Positions 37,886 to 49,559 of a DNA stretch of 64,000 bases are shown here, piece after piece. The DNA comes from Euryodendron excelsum (taxonomy: Eukaryota > Streptophyta > Magnoliopsida > Ericales > Pentaphylacaceae). The first letter of the stretch is position 1. The number at the start of each line of letters is the position of its first letter. A program made the translations under genes and the position numbers. The DNA is taken from positions 36,673,683 to 36,737,682 of the forward strand of contig CM065377.1 in NCBI GenBank assembly GCA_033060915.1, read 5' to 3'. The notes below the pieces were generated by a model that worked only from the letters and a program-made list of their open reading frames with translations, ran no database searches and was not told the origin of the DNA.

Positions 37886-39789
37886 TGTCACACCCCACTT
37901 AGGGATGAGACTAGCCGTGAGCCACGAGCCTTGACACGTGGAACACGAAAGCCTGATCACCTAATAGAAGCTAATATTCTATTGAGAATAATAAATTCTA
38001 AACTCGCAACTCAATAGATAGTCTGAATTAACCACAAATAAATCCATTCTACTCAGGATTAAAAACTCCATCAAAATAACTATCAATTTAGACATTACAT
38101 GAACTCAAAAAAAAAATCATCTATCAAATGAATAGTAAATCAAACTACATAGACCCTCAAATTCATAATCTAGCTCTAAAGACAACAAAAATAAAAACAT
38201 ACACAACAAAAGGCTCCATCAAAATAACTATCAATTTAGAGATTGCATGATCTCAAACAAATCATCTATCAAATGAATAGTAAATCAAACTATATAAACC
38301 CTCAAATCCATAATCTAGCTCTAAAGACAGCAGAAATAAAAACAGACACAACAAAAGGGTCCCGACATCCAGAGTCCAACTCTACTGTCTTCCACACTCA
38401 CCTAAAATGTTATAAGTAGTGTGAGCTAACAGCCCAGCTCGTGAATGGATTGCCTCAAAATAATAACAATTATTTGAAAAATAGCAGTTTATGATCAAAA
38501 TAAATTTCATAAAAATGCTCCCAATACCATTCAAATCAATTATGAAAATGTTCTCATAAATCTCAATGAACAACTTTTTATCTCATAATAAAACCTCATT
38601 ATCACAATGGTGATAGCAAATAAATTAATTGATAATCATAATGGAAACTAGTTAAAAAAATAATGTAACATGTGTCAAATAATGTCTCATAGGTAATATC
38701 TCACGCCCTGTAACTCGACCTATGCAAATTTAGGGTGCATGACCGGGCAATAGCTTAGCTACCCAAGGCCGCATCTCATAATCTGGTTGAACACCTGTGC
38801 ATGATCATTTAAAATGATACATAATTGCAAAAATAAAATTTTTGTAAACATAAAACAAATCATATGTCATACATGGCAAAGCCATGCCTAATCTCCAAAA
38901 CATAAACATACCATAAAATGGGTCTATGAAGGCCACCACAGTTATAACATTATAATATTACAAAACATTAGGGTCCAACCCATATACACATCACATATCA
39001 TAAGACCCGTGGGCCGCAGTTCAAATATTCACGTAATGGGCATCCCTGTAAGACCTCCTAGTTTGGTGATCTGAAAACATTTTTAGAAAACGTAAGCTAA
39101 TGCTTAGTGAATAACAATGATGCATGAGTACAAAATATCATGGATTATTATTTCTATTTAATGTATATGACAATAGATGAACATTTATGCATATATGGTA
39201 TGAACTTAGAATTGTATAAGAGTAAGTTTGAAAATACATGTGGCATAGGTTTTCGTGTTAATACATTTCATTATTTTCAAAACATAATGTTGTAAAAGAG
39301 CGAGGCATGTCGTAGCGTGATCTCGTAGAGCATAACACAGCTTATCATGAGCATAACATATCATAAACTTGTAATAGTATATCTTAGCTTGTCGTATAAC
39401 ATTAAACACATCAAATATTGTTGTTCTCGAAAACGTGTAAGGCGTAGATTTGAAAACATAGGTACCATAAGTATCATATTGAAATGTTATATCGTAAAAG
39501 AAAGAGAGATGCAACAGAACATTGTATCGTAAGTTTTCACAATGAGATGTTATAGCATTTCGAACATAGTATCATAGGAGTAAAATGCAAGTCGTAACAT
39601 AATCTCGTAAGACATAACGTAGCTTGTCAAAGCATACCATGGCATAGTGCTGTAAGTAGTATTGTAAAAAGGAGAGATACACCATGACATTAATACTTAT
39701 TGAAACATAAGTAACTTGTCATAAAGTATTTGAACAAATCATATTTCTCGTTCTAGAAAGTAAGTGTGTTATATCTTTACATCAGAGTT

Positions 39790-40080
39790 AGGCTCCACAT
39801 TAGTAACCTTAAAGGTCACATATAGGGCTCTTTAGGCCAACATACTAATCGTAAAGGTCATGTACAAGACTCTTTAGGCCAACATAGTAACCATAAAGGT
39901 CACATATAAGGCTCTTTAGGCCAACATAGTAACCATAAAAGTCACGCATACTGCTCTTTATGCCAATATAATAACCGCAAAGGTCATGTATAAGGATTTT
40001 TAGGCCAGTCGTGAGAGCTCAACTCAGTCATTGAGAGCTACGCTCAGTTCATTAGTAACCATAAAGATCGCACACAGGCT
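39790..40080 (+). repeat. 42-bp tandem repeat, split by solo LTR
   Basis: Units with AAAGGTCA(C/T)(A/G)TA, CTCTTTAGGCCAACATA and GTAACCAT begin near 39811, 39853, 39895, 39937 and 39979. A further related block (CATAAAGGTCACACATAGG) appears at about 44730, right of the nested LTR, showing that the LTR landed inside the array. Confidence 0.75.
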
Positions 40081-40254
40081 TTTTAAGTTGTAAGCACCCC
40101 ATTTTTGCCAGCTCGGTAATCTCCGGCCCGACCGGATTCGGTTTCTAACATCACAACATGTGCAAGCTCAAGACGAGCCTTTCAATCTCCAATCCAGTCA
40201 ACTGGTCGCTTCTCGAGTCCACAAGGATCCGCTGGAGCTTTAAGCACTATTATT

Positions 40255-40600
40255 CCAAGAAGTTTTCCGGACCGGGCAGTCCCGGAAACCAACGCCATCC
40301 AAGTAGCTTCCCGAGATCGGGCGATCCCGGGGACCAACACCTCATCAAATTTCAGACGGTTCACTTCTGGAACCTACTAGCCCGCCAACGTAGAATGTCT
40401 GTCATTTGGTAGTTCTCCGAGACCGGGCGTTCTCGGAGACCAACACCACACTTCCAAGTAGCTTTCTAAGACCAGGCGTTCTCAGGAACAAACACCACCC
40501 CTACAGGTAGCTCTCTAACAACGGGCGTTCTTGGAAACCAACACCGCACAGGTAGTTTTCCGAGACCGGGCGGTCTCAGAAGCCAACACCTAGGTTAACA
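40255..40600 (+). repeat. Hairpin array GAGACCGGGCGGTCTC in giant LTR
   Basis: Six units, mostly about 50 bp apart, each contain an inverted repeat such as TCTCCGAGA then CCGGGCGT then TCTCGGAGA (40413-40438), followed by AACCAACACC. Arms vary but often change in a compensating way between units (for example GGATCG/CGATCC-like versions near 40308). Equivalent arrays occur at 17800-18050, 31325-31700 and 37120-37460. Confidence 0.8.
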
Positions 40601-41081
40601 CCGGCGCCTGCTAGCCCGACTCGGTGAAAAATGACCAAATCTGCCCCTTGGGCCTCCAGGCACGTTTTGGAAAGTTCAAAATCCCTCAAAACGATAAGTC
40701 CATCCTTCCACAATGTTGTCAAACCATCAGGCATCCCTTGCACGCCATTTGGTCCAAATCCGGTCCTATTCTGGCTCACTCTAGTCAAAATGACCATTTT
40801 GCCCCTGAACGACTCAGCACGGCACAAACCCCGCTGAACGGCGACAGACTCTCTCAAAACCATCCCTGAACAGCCTACGCGCCTAACATAATATACCCGA
40901 CCATTCCTGACCATTTCCAGCCAACCCCGGTCAAAATGACCGTTTTGTCCCTGGAAGCCCAAAAATGCCCCGAAACAGCATCGGCCTTGGGATTTCGAGC
41001 GGAGGGTTCCACCACACATCCCCGTTTAACCCAAGGAACACCCCACGACACTAAACTCACACGACTCAATAAAAGTTCCCT

Positions 41082-41729
41082 GGAGCGTCTCGCAGATGCT
41101 CCGCCTGAATTGTCTTTTTCCCTGATTTCTTGATTATAACGCACCGTCAAACGACTTGAGAAATGCGTAAATTAGGAAATTCTCGAAAGCTCGTCTATAG
41201 ATCTTTCCATTGATACGGCTCGATTGAATAGATCACTTCTCGAAGCCCTCCATCGTACGGTGCGAAAACTATAACTTTCAGCAACCCCTAGAGCATCTCG
41301 CAGACGCTCTGCCAAGGTTGACTTTTTCTCCGATTCCCTAATCAAAACGCACCATCAAACGACTTGAGAAATGCATAAATTTGGAGATTCCAGAAAGTAT
41401 TTCTAGAGTACTTTCCCTCAGTACGGTCCGATCGAATAGATCGCTTCTCGGAGGCCTTGATCACACGAAACGAAGACAGCCACTTTCGAACACCCACGGA
41501 GCGTATCACAGACACTCCGCGAATGTGTCCTTTTTGGAACACTTCCCAAGATGATATCACTCGCGTCCAAACATAATTCAAACATTTCGAAAACATGAAA
41601 GTTCATCGGAAGCACTTGGAGAACATCCCGGGTGCGACCGGTTCCCCCGGAACCTTCCCAATTGACTCAATTACCGAGGCAAAGTTTAGACAAACCTTTC
41701 CGATGATGGAGTGTATGCTACATACGCTC
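41082..41729 (+). repeat. Four 21-nt palindromes at 208-210-bp spacing
   Basis: Palindromes begin at 41082, 41290, 41498 and 41708 with arms GGAGCGTCT and AGA(T/C)GCTCC in the best versions. The sequence between them is itself an imperfect direct repeat (TTGAGAAATGC(G/A)TAAAT, TTTCCAT..., TCGATTGAATAGATC). The solo LTR at 31143-35275 has the same four at 32192, 32401, 32609 and 32818. Confidence 0.85.
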
Positions 41730-41822
41730 AAATTTTGATCAGATCGACTGACTTTCGATCAACGGTGGAGATTTAACCAGCACACAAGGTGCCACGTGTT
41801 ATTCTGGCAATGGAACAGTACA

Positions 41823-41883
41823 TGCGCATGTCCTATATGCGCAAGGCCAAAATTTGGCCATGCGCATGTAGCACATGCGCAAG
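41823..41883 (+). promoter_or_regulatory. Paired GCGCATGT palindromes upstream of LTR TATA box
   Basis: Two copies (about 41823-41843 and 41861-41883) of TGCGCATGT...ACATGCGCA-type palindromes flank the palindrome GGCCAAAATTTGGCC. They lie 20-80 bp upstream of the TATA box. The corresponding site at 32932-32954 has perfect 10-bp arms TGGCGCATGT and ACATGCGCCA around AGC. The position suggests a U3 activator site, which is inference. Confidence 0.6.
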
Positions 41884-41900
41884 GTCTGTTGCAGATTGCC

Positions 41901-41910
41901 TATAAATAAA
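41901..41910 (+). promoter_or_regulatory. TATA box of solo giant LTR
   Basis: TATAAATAAA followed by GGCCTCCCCCC, matching the second solo LTR at 33011. It is the best candidate for the LTR's core promoter and would start transcription near 41930. Confidence 0.65.
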
Positions 41911-43157
41911 GGCCTCCCCCCTTGCATATTCCAAGTCTGAAATTTATACGAAACTCTGTTGAAATCACTCCAGAAACTCGAATCTCTACATATATTCCCC
42001 CCCTTCCAACACTTAGGCTAAATACTACCCCTCTTAAGCCTATACACTCCACATACAAGGCCTCATACACATTTACACACTCCACTCTAGCCTCTCAAGC
42101 CCTCTTGAAGTCACTCAAGCTCCAATCAAGACATCCATTGATGACTACAAGAGTGTTTAAGACAAAAGGTGGTATCCCTTTTACATTTATGCTCTCCCCC
42201 ACTCTTCTCTTCTCCCTCCTAGCCTACTTAGGCTATTCTCTATTTTACTCCCCATCTTCAACCCCCCTTTCTTGCATGCTTGAGCCAAGTGGGCTCCTAG
42301 ATCATGCCTAGAGGAAAGCAAGTAAGAGCCACCGTGTAGGGGGACCTCTCACTAGCCTACTTTAAGATGGTATGACCTAAGAGCCCCTTGTTTATGTGGT
42401 GAAGCCTAAAAGCCTTGTATGTGAATCATGACCCCTTGCATATTATTATTTTGATCATGTCTTGTATGCTTGGCTTCATTTTATATCTATTGTCATATCC
42501 CACAATGCTTGCATTGCTCTTAATTTCATGACATTTCCAAGTTCTACATGTCCTACAAAAATTGTTCCAAGAGTTGGCCCCTTGAAGCTTAGGATGAGAC
42601 TTTAGGAATCATGCCCTAGAAAATCCCTCTCAACCCCCTAATTCATACTTTTGCATCATTGCATTTCAATTTGCATAAAAGTTGCCTTTAAACTCTCTAA
42701 TTTTCAAGGTTTCCATTCTCTCAAAGTTAGTAGTTAAAATGACCCCATGGAACCCTCTCTTGAGTGGTCTCCCTTTACATTGGCCATATGAACCCTCTCT
42801 TGATGGAATGGTTCCCTTGAAAAAATGGTTTTTAAAATCCTTCTCCAAAGATGATTTCAAAAATGCATTCTCTCCATCCTTGCATCAAAAATGATTCTCC
42901 AAAAATTACCCCCATTATGTTGAATTTTGACCTCTTATACTCTTGTCAAAATATTGGTTATAATGGTCATAAGGAAACCTTCCTTGGAATGGTCTCCAAT
43001 CACCAACCATATAAACCATACTCCTAGCTAGAGTCAAAATTTTCATAGAAATGATCTTCATAAAGATTGCCAACCAAAGTCCATTGCATATCATATTTTG
43101 CCTTCAAAAATTTTTCCAAGAATGCATCAAAACAACTTTCAAGACCATTCTCCAATC

Positions 43158-43318
43158 TAACCCTAGGTTAACTTGACCCTAGTTACCACACCCTAGGTTA
43201 ACTTGACCCTAGTTACCTAACCCTAGGTTAACTTGACCCTAGTTACCACACCCTAGGTTAACTTGACCCTAGTTACCTAAACCTAGGTTAACTTGACCCT
43301 AGTTGACCAACCCTGGGC
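43158..43318 (+). repeat. 48-bp tandem repeat (CCCTAGGTTAACTTGA)
   Basis: Five half-unit repeats of about 24 bp alternate CCCTAGGTTAACTTGA with CCCTAGTTACC(A/T), making near-identical 48-bp pairs. They correspond in position to the degenerate tract at 20930-21250 of the older copy. Confidence 0.85.
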
Positions 43319-46300
43319 CAACCCTATTTTGGTTAATACACTTCAAGGTTCCAACTCTTGAACCCCTTTTTTTCAAATGATCATTCAAACTTTCCAATTA
43401 TCCTCCTAACTTATTCTCCCAAAACCTCCTATTCTCTTTATTTCAAAAACCCAACTCCATACACTCTTCTAATGTTCCTACACTCCATCTTTAAGGCATT
43501 TCCAAAAATACTTTCAAAAGGTCACAAACCTAAGGTATTTCTAGCCCTCTCATGGTTAGGGATTCCAAGGACAAGTGATAAATCAAGATCAACCTCTAAG
43601 GTTATCCATATTAGAATTTCAAACACTTAGCCATTTTCAAAAACCACTTTAGAAAAAACTAATTCATCAAAACACTCCAAAGTCACTCCTCCAAGGTTTT
43701 CAAAACAAGACTTCAAAAACACTTTTCCAAAACTCCCTCTAAAGTTGATCCAAAAATATTTTCAAAACACTCCACCATCCAGTTTCAAGTCAAAACTTCC
43801 AAGACCTCAAAGTGTCTTAAACTCTTTCTAGACTACAAAGTGTCTTCAACTTTTCCAAAGACCTCAAAGTGTCTTAAATTTATCCAAAGACCTCAAAGTG
43901 TCTTAAACTCCTTCAAAGACCCAAAGTGTTTTCTAACCTTCCAAAGGCCCTAATGTGCCTATCTTCCATCGGGCTCTTGCCCGAACTACGAATGACCTGA
44001 TTCTCGCCAAATGAGATACGTAGGCAACCTGAAATGGTGTGGTCATAACTTTTATTTCAACCCCAATCCATTTTTCAAAAATTCCAATCAAATCAAAGTT
44101 TCTATTCCAGACTCTTTCAAATCCTCCATTATTTTCAAATTTCTTCCAAAACTTGCACCATGCATTATTTATCTAAAAAGTGATGACTAAACTCCATTTT
44201 TCTAAAGTCGATATAAAGTGGACCATGGTAACCAGTTATTCTAGTGAGTGAACAAAGGGTGATTAGACATGTAGGTACCGAAAGGGTGGGGTAGGGTGAT
44301 GATCTTAGGATATCTTCCCTACAAGTAACCAACCCCTAAACTTTAGATTTCTATTTTCAAAAGACCAAAATGGAGTTATTTTCAAAAAGGGCTTAAACAT
44401 TTCAAAAGGTTGCCAAACAACCTATTTTCCTAAAAACCCTCTCTTGAGGAAGTTTCCAAAAATCTTTTTCAAAAACTCTAAGTTTAATCTTCGGATTAAC
44501 GCTTAGTTTTAGGTGCCCTAACTCACCTTTGTCAAGTTAGGTGGCGACTCCTTTTTTTTCAAAAAGCCCTTAATCAAATCAATTCTCAAACCTAGTCGTA
44601 CTTGTCCTTCTAAGGGGATGAGTTCTAATGGCAGAGTTCCGTGCTTTAGGGTCTCTGAGCCGAAAGGACCTTGGACACCCAAAAACCAGGGCGTGACATA
44701 AGTCAATCATAAATGTTAGGCTCAGTTATAATAACCATAAAGGTCACACATAGGCCCTTTAAGCCAAAGGACATCTCCCAACATGGCGATATATTATTTC
44801 ACGTACTTTACCATAGGACCATTGTTGCTAGTTTAGGGTCTTGCCACCAAAGATCTCGAGTTGGCACTGTACATTGGAAAACCTTGCATTTTTTTCATTT
44901 AAACATTGTAGTCTATGGATTTTGATTCATAACATAAGTATAACTTACTTGCATTCCAAAGTATGACATTTATAATTAAGTATAAATATTAATGCATTGA
45001 AATCATATGGAAAACATTGCATGAAATGTGACTGGACTTAAAATATTTGAAAAGTAATAGGGTTTTACTCATGACATATCGTTCCTCAGATCTATCCTTG
45101 AGGATTGGTGCTAAACAAGAGTGTTCATACACATAGAATATATAGAAGCATCAAACACAAGACCCCAATGCAAAGTATGAATCATAAAAGTTTAAGTTTA
45201 AAACATTAATCCCTTAACACCGGTTCATTCAATGTATCTCATTCTCATCAGAAAAATGATACTATATTCTAGATTAATTTTACTTGAAAATAGGCTTAAA
45301 GACTTTTAATTTCATAGGTTATGGGTCAAAAATACCTTTCAGATGAAGAAGTTATATCTCATAAAAAATGGACTAAAATTCTAAAAAATAATGTTGCTAA
45401 CAGAAATTTTGGGTCAACTTTAAACTTCAATATCTCACAATCTATAAGGAATTAGAGTATCAACTTTATGTGGGTGGAAAGGTTTATAAATCTACTTTCC
45501 CACACTTCAAATGGTGCATTAATCCGAGTTTTTTAAAGAAAGTTATGACCATTTAACAAAACAATGTCAGAGTTGTCATGCATCGGGCTGTTGGGATGGC
45601 CAAATCCACCGTTCCAAATGTAAGATCTGCAGTGCATTGTTTTTGTTTAGCCTTCTCTGACCATTCCAACGGTCTAGTGACCATCGCAACGGTCAGAGCA
45701 CTTACACACAACGAGGGGGTTCTCTAAGCCTTAGATTTCCAAATCTAAACCATGCCAAACTCTACCAATGCTTCTAGGGTTTAAAGATTGACCCAAGAAC
45801 GCTACAATAACCCAAAATGAAGCTAAACCAACAAATAAATTAACGGGATCTATGGTTTGAATCTCCAAAACCAACATGCACAAATTTGGGAGTTTTTAAC
45901 CCCAACTCTCAATCCATCTATGGAAGCTTACAAACTTTCAAAATTTAACTAGTTGGGACTCAAATGAGTCACCAAAGACAACTATAGCATGTGCTCATAC
46001 ATACACACCTAAGGGTTAAAGTTCATACCTTTCTCTCTCAAGCTTTTCGAGCTCCAACAATGGTGATTTTCTTGTAAAGGTTAAGCTTCTCAAGCTTCAA
46101 TCTCCTCTTGATCTTCTTCTTTCCCTTATCTTCTTCTTCTTGTTCATCTTCTCCTTTTCCTTTTCTATGGCGGGTGTGTGTGTGTAAATTATAGGTGTGA
46201 GGGTTAACAAGAGATACACATGGAAATTAATCACATATGTCTCACACTAGAAGTCTTAAAAGAGATCAACGATTGTAGGCCCCGACCGTTGGGACGATCA

Positions 46301-46798
46301 AATCCACCGTTGGGATGGTAGGCTAAGCTCCAGAGAACAAGGCTCTAACCGTTGGGACAATCCTCCCAGCCTTTGGGATGCTAGGCAAAAGTGAAAATGT
46401 GAAGTCTCTAACCATTGGGATGGACCTCCCAGCCATTGGAATGGTCTACAGCCTCATAGTTTTTTGTTGCTCCATTTTGACCACTTTAGAAGCCAATTAA
46501 GCCAATGTGCATTAGAGGTAAAGTTGTAGATCTTGAAGTCTTCTTTCTAATGCTGCAAGAATCAGCTCAATTGAACATTAGAGGAAAATGTTACGGTCAA
46601 TCTCCCAAGACAACGTTAAATTTTAAACTCTGGTTTGATCGCTTAAGCCTCAACTTTACCCTTGCTTTCATTTTAACTCTTTGAGCTTCCAAAACCTACA
46701 AAGTAATAGGTTTATAACCCTGGTTCGAGGGAGTTAGAATAATATAGAATTTAAAAAATTCTCATTAATTTAGATAAAAAAAGGTTCAGGATATTACA

Positions 46799-47095
46799 TA
46801 ATATACCCATTGGATCTAACATCGAACTTAGAGTCACCTAGTCTGGCTTCTAGGTTTATTCCCTAAGTCGATCTAGTTGAGCACACCACAAATTTCACGA
46901 GCCAAGTTTTACAACTATTGAGAACTAGGGTCACCACAAATTTCACGGGCCTGTTCCCTAGTTGCCATAGTTACCCACTTAAAGGGCATGTTCCCTAGAC
47001 TTCACTTGGTCGCAATATCCATAATCAAAAGAATTTTCACCATTACATAATTTTCAAATCATGCTCATTTAATTTCTCACAATAACTGAAGAATA
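46799..47095. other. Short unassigned stretch left of the Tat element
   Basis: Non-coding, with two repeats of ACCACAAATTTCACG(A/G)GCC (about 46886 and 46932). It continues after the Tat element at 57252. The background element was not identified. Confidence 0.45.
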
Positions 47096-47100
47096 ATTCT

Positions 47101-47728
47101 TGTGGGTCAAAGAAATCAGGCCCAGTCCACCTGGTTAAGCCCAATAAAAATTAAATGTATGAAGTTGGGCTATGGATCAGCCCAAGTAGTCAAAAATGCA
47201 ACTAGGCCCGCATTGTCGACCTCTTACCGACCTCAAGCCCAAGCCCAATGCAGCGAGCCCAACTCGTGAGTATAATTAAAACATTTAATGCTCTGACCGC
47301 AGCATTTAATATGGATATGACCCGCATTTAATGTGGTAACAGCTTGCCACACGACGTCCGCCCTCACGTCCGATCAATCAAACTCTGGCAGGGCGGTAAA
47401 GTTGGACCCATGTCCGATTAGTCGAAGACTAATGATGTGGTCTTCGAGATAGGTCATGATGACCCTAAGGTAGACACAAGGGTTAACACTCTATCGATCA
47501 CACTATAAATACCGAAGCCCCAAGGAGGAAGGTCTGGACAATTGATTTCAAGCATACACTGTCTTTATTCATTTGATTCTAATAAAGATTGCTAATTTAA
47601 TTGTTGAAGTGTGATCGGCCCAAAGAGGGTCGACCCATTTTAAACTTATCTGTCCTTTTGCAGCAAGTTGGTGCTCATTGATATTGGTTTGAGTAATTGG
47701 CCAGGCCTTTTCGAAAATCCCACTTACA
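47101..47728 (+). repeat. 5' LTR of Tat element
   Basis: Starts TGTGGGTCAAAG and ends CCCACTTACA. A TATA box (TATAAATACC, 47514-47523) follows CGATCACAC and is kept in the 3' LTR at about 57021. The LTR starts directly after ATTCT. Confidence 0.93.
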
Positions 47729-47730
47729 AT

Positions 47731-47748
47731 TGGCGCCATCTGTGGGAA
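47731..47748 (+). other. Primer-binding site
   Basis: TGGCGCCATCTGTGGGAA lies two bases after the 5' LTR. TGGCGCC-type sites are typical of plant Ty3/gypsy elements and pair with the 3' end of a host tRNA. I do not assign the tRNA species. Confidence 0.75.
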
Positions 47749-47761
47749 GATCAAGATAACC

Positions 47762-49330
47762 ATGAGTACCAACACCCAAAGGAGAAGAGGAGAAAACCAC
47801 ACTAAGCGAGGAAATGAGGCTTCGTCCAGCAAAGACCATACCGATTTGGTATACTGCCGATCGACCCTGGTAGATCGCCACCAAGGCCAGACGAGGAGGT
47901 CAAAAATTCGGTCCCCTACTAGGAGCCACCAAGAAGAACAAGACGGATTGTGGAGAGACCCAGACTATGTCAGGGAGCCAAACCTCTGCAAAAGCCACCA
48001 CTGGGACATTGCCTCTTCGCCCTTCAATGGACTCGTCCCCAGTAATCATACGCTTCATTCTGTTGAGCGAGAGCTTTGGCGACGCGACGAAAAGATTGCC
48101 TACCTCACTTCTCAAGTTCGAGCCATGAGGGAGGCAATTTCAGGAAGAGATAGGCTCGGAAGAGGAGGATCCCCAGACCATGAAAGGATCACCAGGAGTC
48201 GAGACTCCAAAAGTAGAGACACATTCACAGCACGAGTGAGAGGAAGTTATACCTCTAGCACTAGATGTTGTGTTAAAAGGTGAGCAGATTAGCACCGTAG
48301 AAAGAGCCAGACGCCACAAAACAAGGATCGGACAGAGGCTGGTCAACAACAGAAAGACTGGGAAAAATGGTTCAATGAAAAGCTGGAGGATAAGAAGCAG
48401 CATTCCAAAAACCGCACTACCCATGACATAATTAAAAAAGCCCTAGACCAGATTGCATCCACACCATTCATGGAGGAGATTGAGTCTTGCCAAGGTCCAA
48501 GAAAGTTCACACCACCAAAGTTCACTCCATATGATGGAAAGGCTGACCCAGTCAGTCATGTTCGGTATTATAAGCAAATGATAGCGCTACAGAGTGGAGA
48601 CTAATCCTTGATGTGCCAAATTTTTCCCTCTATCTTGGGGGACGAGGCCTTACAATGGTTCGACAGGTTACCATCCAGGTCAGTGTCAAACTAGAGGTAA
48701 CTTGCCAAGCGCTTTACTGCTCACTTCATAGCCAACAGTATGTAGCCTAACGAAGTCGATTTCCTACTCACCTTACAGAAGAACGAGGGAGAAGGATTAT
48801 AGGTATACGCAAGGCGCTACCAGGAAGCCTACAATGAGATCGACGAGTGCAGCGAGCAGCTAGTTGTAACCCAATTCAAGATCGGCTTGCATAGGGAGCA
48901 TCATTTACGGCAATCCTTAATAAAGAAATCAGCCCTCACCGTGCAGGAGTTGATATCCAGAATCGAGCGATACACCCAATTGGACGAAGATGTGCCTCAG
49001 TCATTTCTGGGGAAGGTCGGCATTGTTGCTGAAAGGACAAATAGAAGAGATGCCAAGAAGCCTCGGCGAGAAGACAACAACAACTCAGGTAAGAAGGTGA
49101 ATGATGGAGTCTACACAGTCTTCAAAGATCCCATTTACAAAATCTTACCCAGATTCACGATAAGCCCTTTTTTAAATGGCCCCCAAACCTGGGAGGGGAC
49201 CTTGCGTCCCGAGACTAGAAGAAGTTCTGCTCTTATCATCAGGAGAAGGGGCATCAGACAGAGCAGTGTCGGCATCTCAAAATTCACTTGGAAGACTTAG
49301 CCAAAGCTGGTCATCTCGACTAGTATATTG
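47762..49330 (+). pseudogene. Degenerate gag of Tat element
   Basis: Structural polyprotein that would form the cytoplasmic particle. The ATG at 47762 opens a charged, arginine-rich N-terminus to 48283. A frameshift follows, and then capsid-like motifs (PFMEEIE, KFTPPKFTPYDGKADP, YYKQMIALQSGD) with in-frame stops after SGD and in later segments. A second open block at 48887-49300 carries LTVQELISRIERY. Near 49225 a zinc-knuckle-like CSYHQEKGHQTEQC precedes HLEDLAKAGHLD, the usual end of gag in this lineage. Several stops are single changes from Trp or Gln codons. Non-functional. Confidence 0.82.
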
Positions 49331-49559
49331 ATAGGAAAAAGACAAAATGCGAGGCTGAGCAACCACGGCAAGAAGTGGTCCCACAAAAGGAAAATGAAGC
49401 GAGACTTGTCCGAATAATCAACGTGCTACACGATTCGGCTGATACAGAAGTCGTTGACCCGCATCGATACCGGGTTGAGATACAGAAGGCTGCACACTTA
49501 AGGGAGGTAATATAGATACAACCTCCATCCAACAAGGTTAAAGTCGATAGCAACACTAC

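Larger units (their letters stand above)
40089..44698 (+). mobile_element. Solo giant LTR, 4610 bp, with TSD TAAGT
   Basis: The best-preserved copy of the family. It starts TGTAAGCACCCC, ends GGGCGTGACA and is flanked by perfect TAAGT pentamers (40084-40088 and 44699-44703). U3 of about 1.8 kb carries, in order, the GAGACC/GGTCTC hairpin array, two TCAAAATGACC blocks, four 21-nt palindromes about 208-210 bp apart and two GCGCATGT palindromes, then a TATA box at 41901. The downstream 2.8 kb is AT-richer with a 48-bp CCCTAGGTTAACTTGA repeat and a conserved GATACGTAGGCA block (43983-44030). No open frame resembles gag or pol. The length fits LARD-type elements, which is an inference from architecture only. 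Confidence 0.88.
37886..46798. mobile_element. LTR-like element TGTCACACCCC...ATTACA, interrupted by a solo LTR
   Basis: Starts TGTCACACCCC and ends GGATATTACA, so both termini fit an LTR. It is split by the 4610-bp solo LTR at 40089-44698, leaving about 4.3 kb of its own sequence. Flanking pentamers CGATA and TAATA differ at two bases, so the right boundary is provisional. Contents include a 42-bp tandem array (39790-40080, continuing after 44703), a long pyrimidine stretch near 46080-46160 and repeats of CCGTTGGGA(T/C)(G/A) (46280-46440). No coding region was found. Confidence 0.5.

Noticed and set aside
41082..41729. CRISPR-like array of regularly spaced palindromes
   Set aside because: The spacing is 208-210 bp with homologous spacers, and the context is a plant LTR.
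43158..43318. Interstitial telomere-like repeat (CCCTAG...)
   Set aside because: The unit is CCCTAGGTTAACTTGA, not the plant heptamer CCCTAAA, and it lies at the same place inside several copies of one LTR family.
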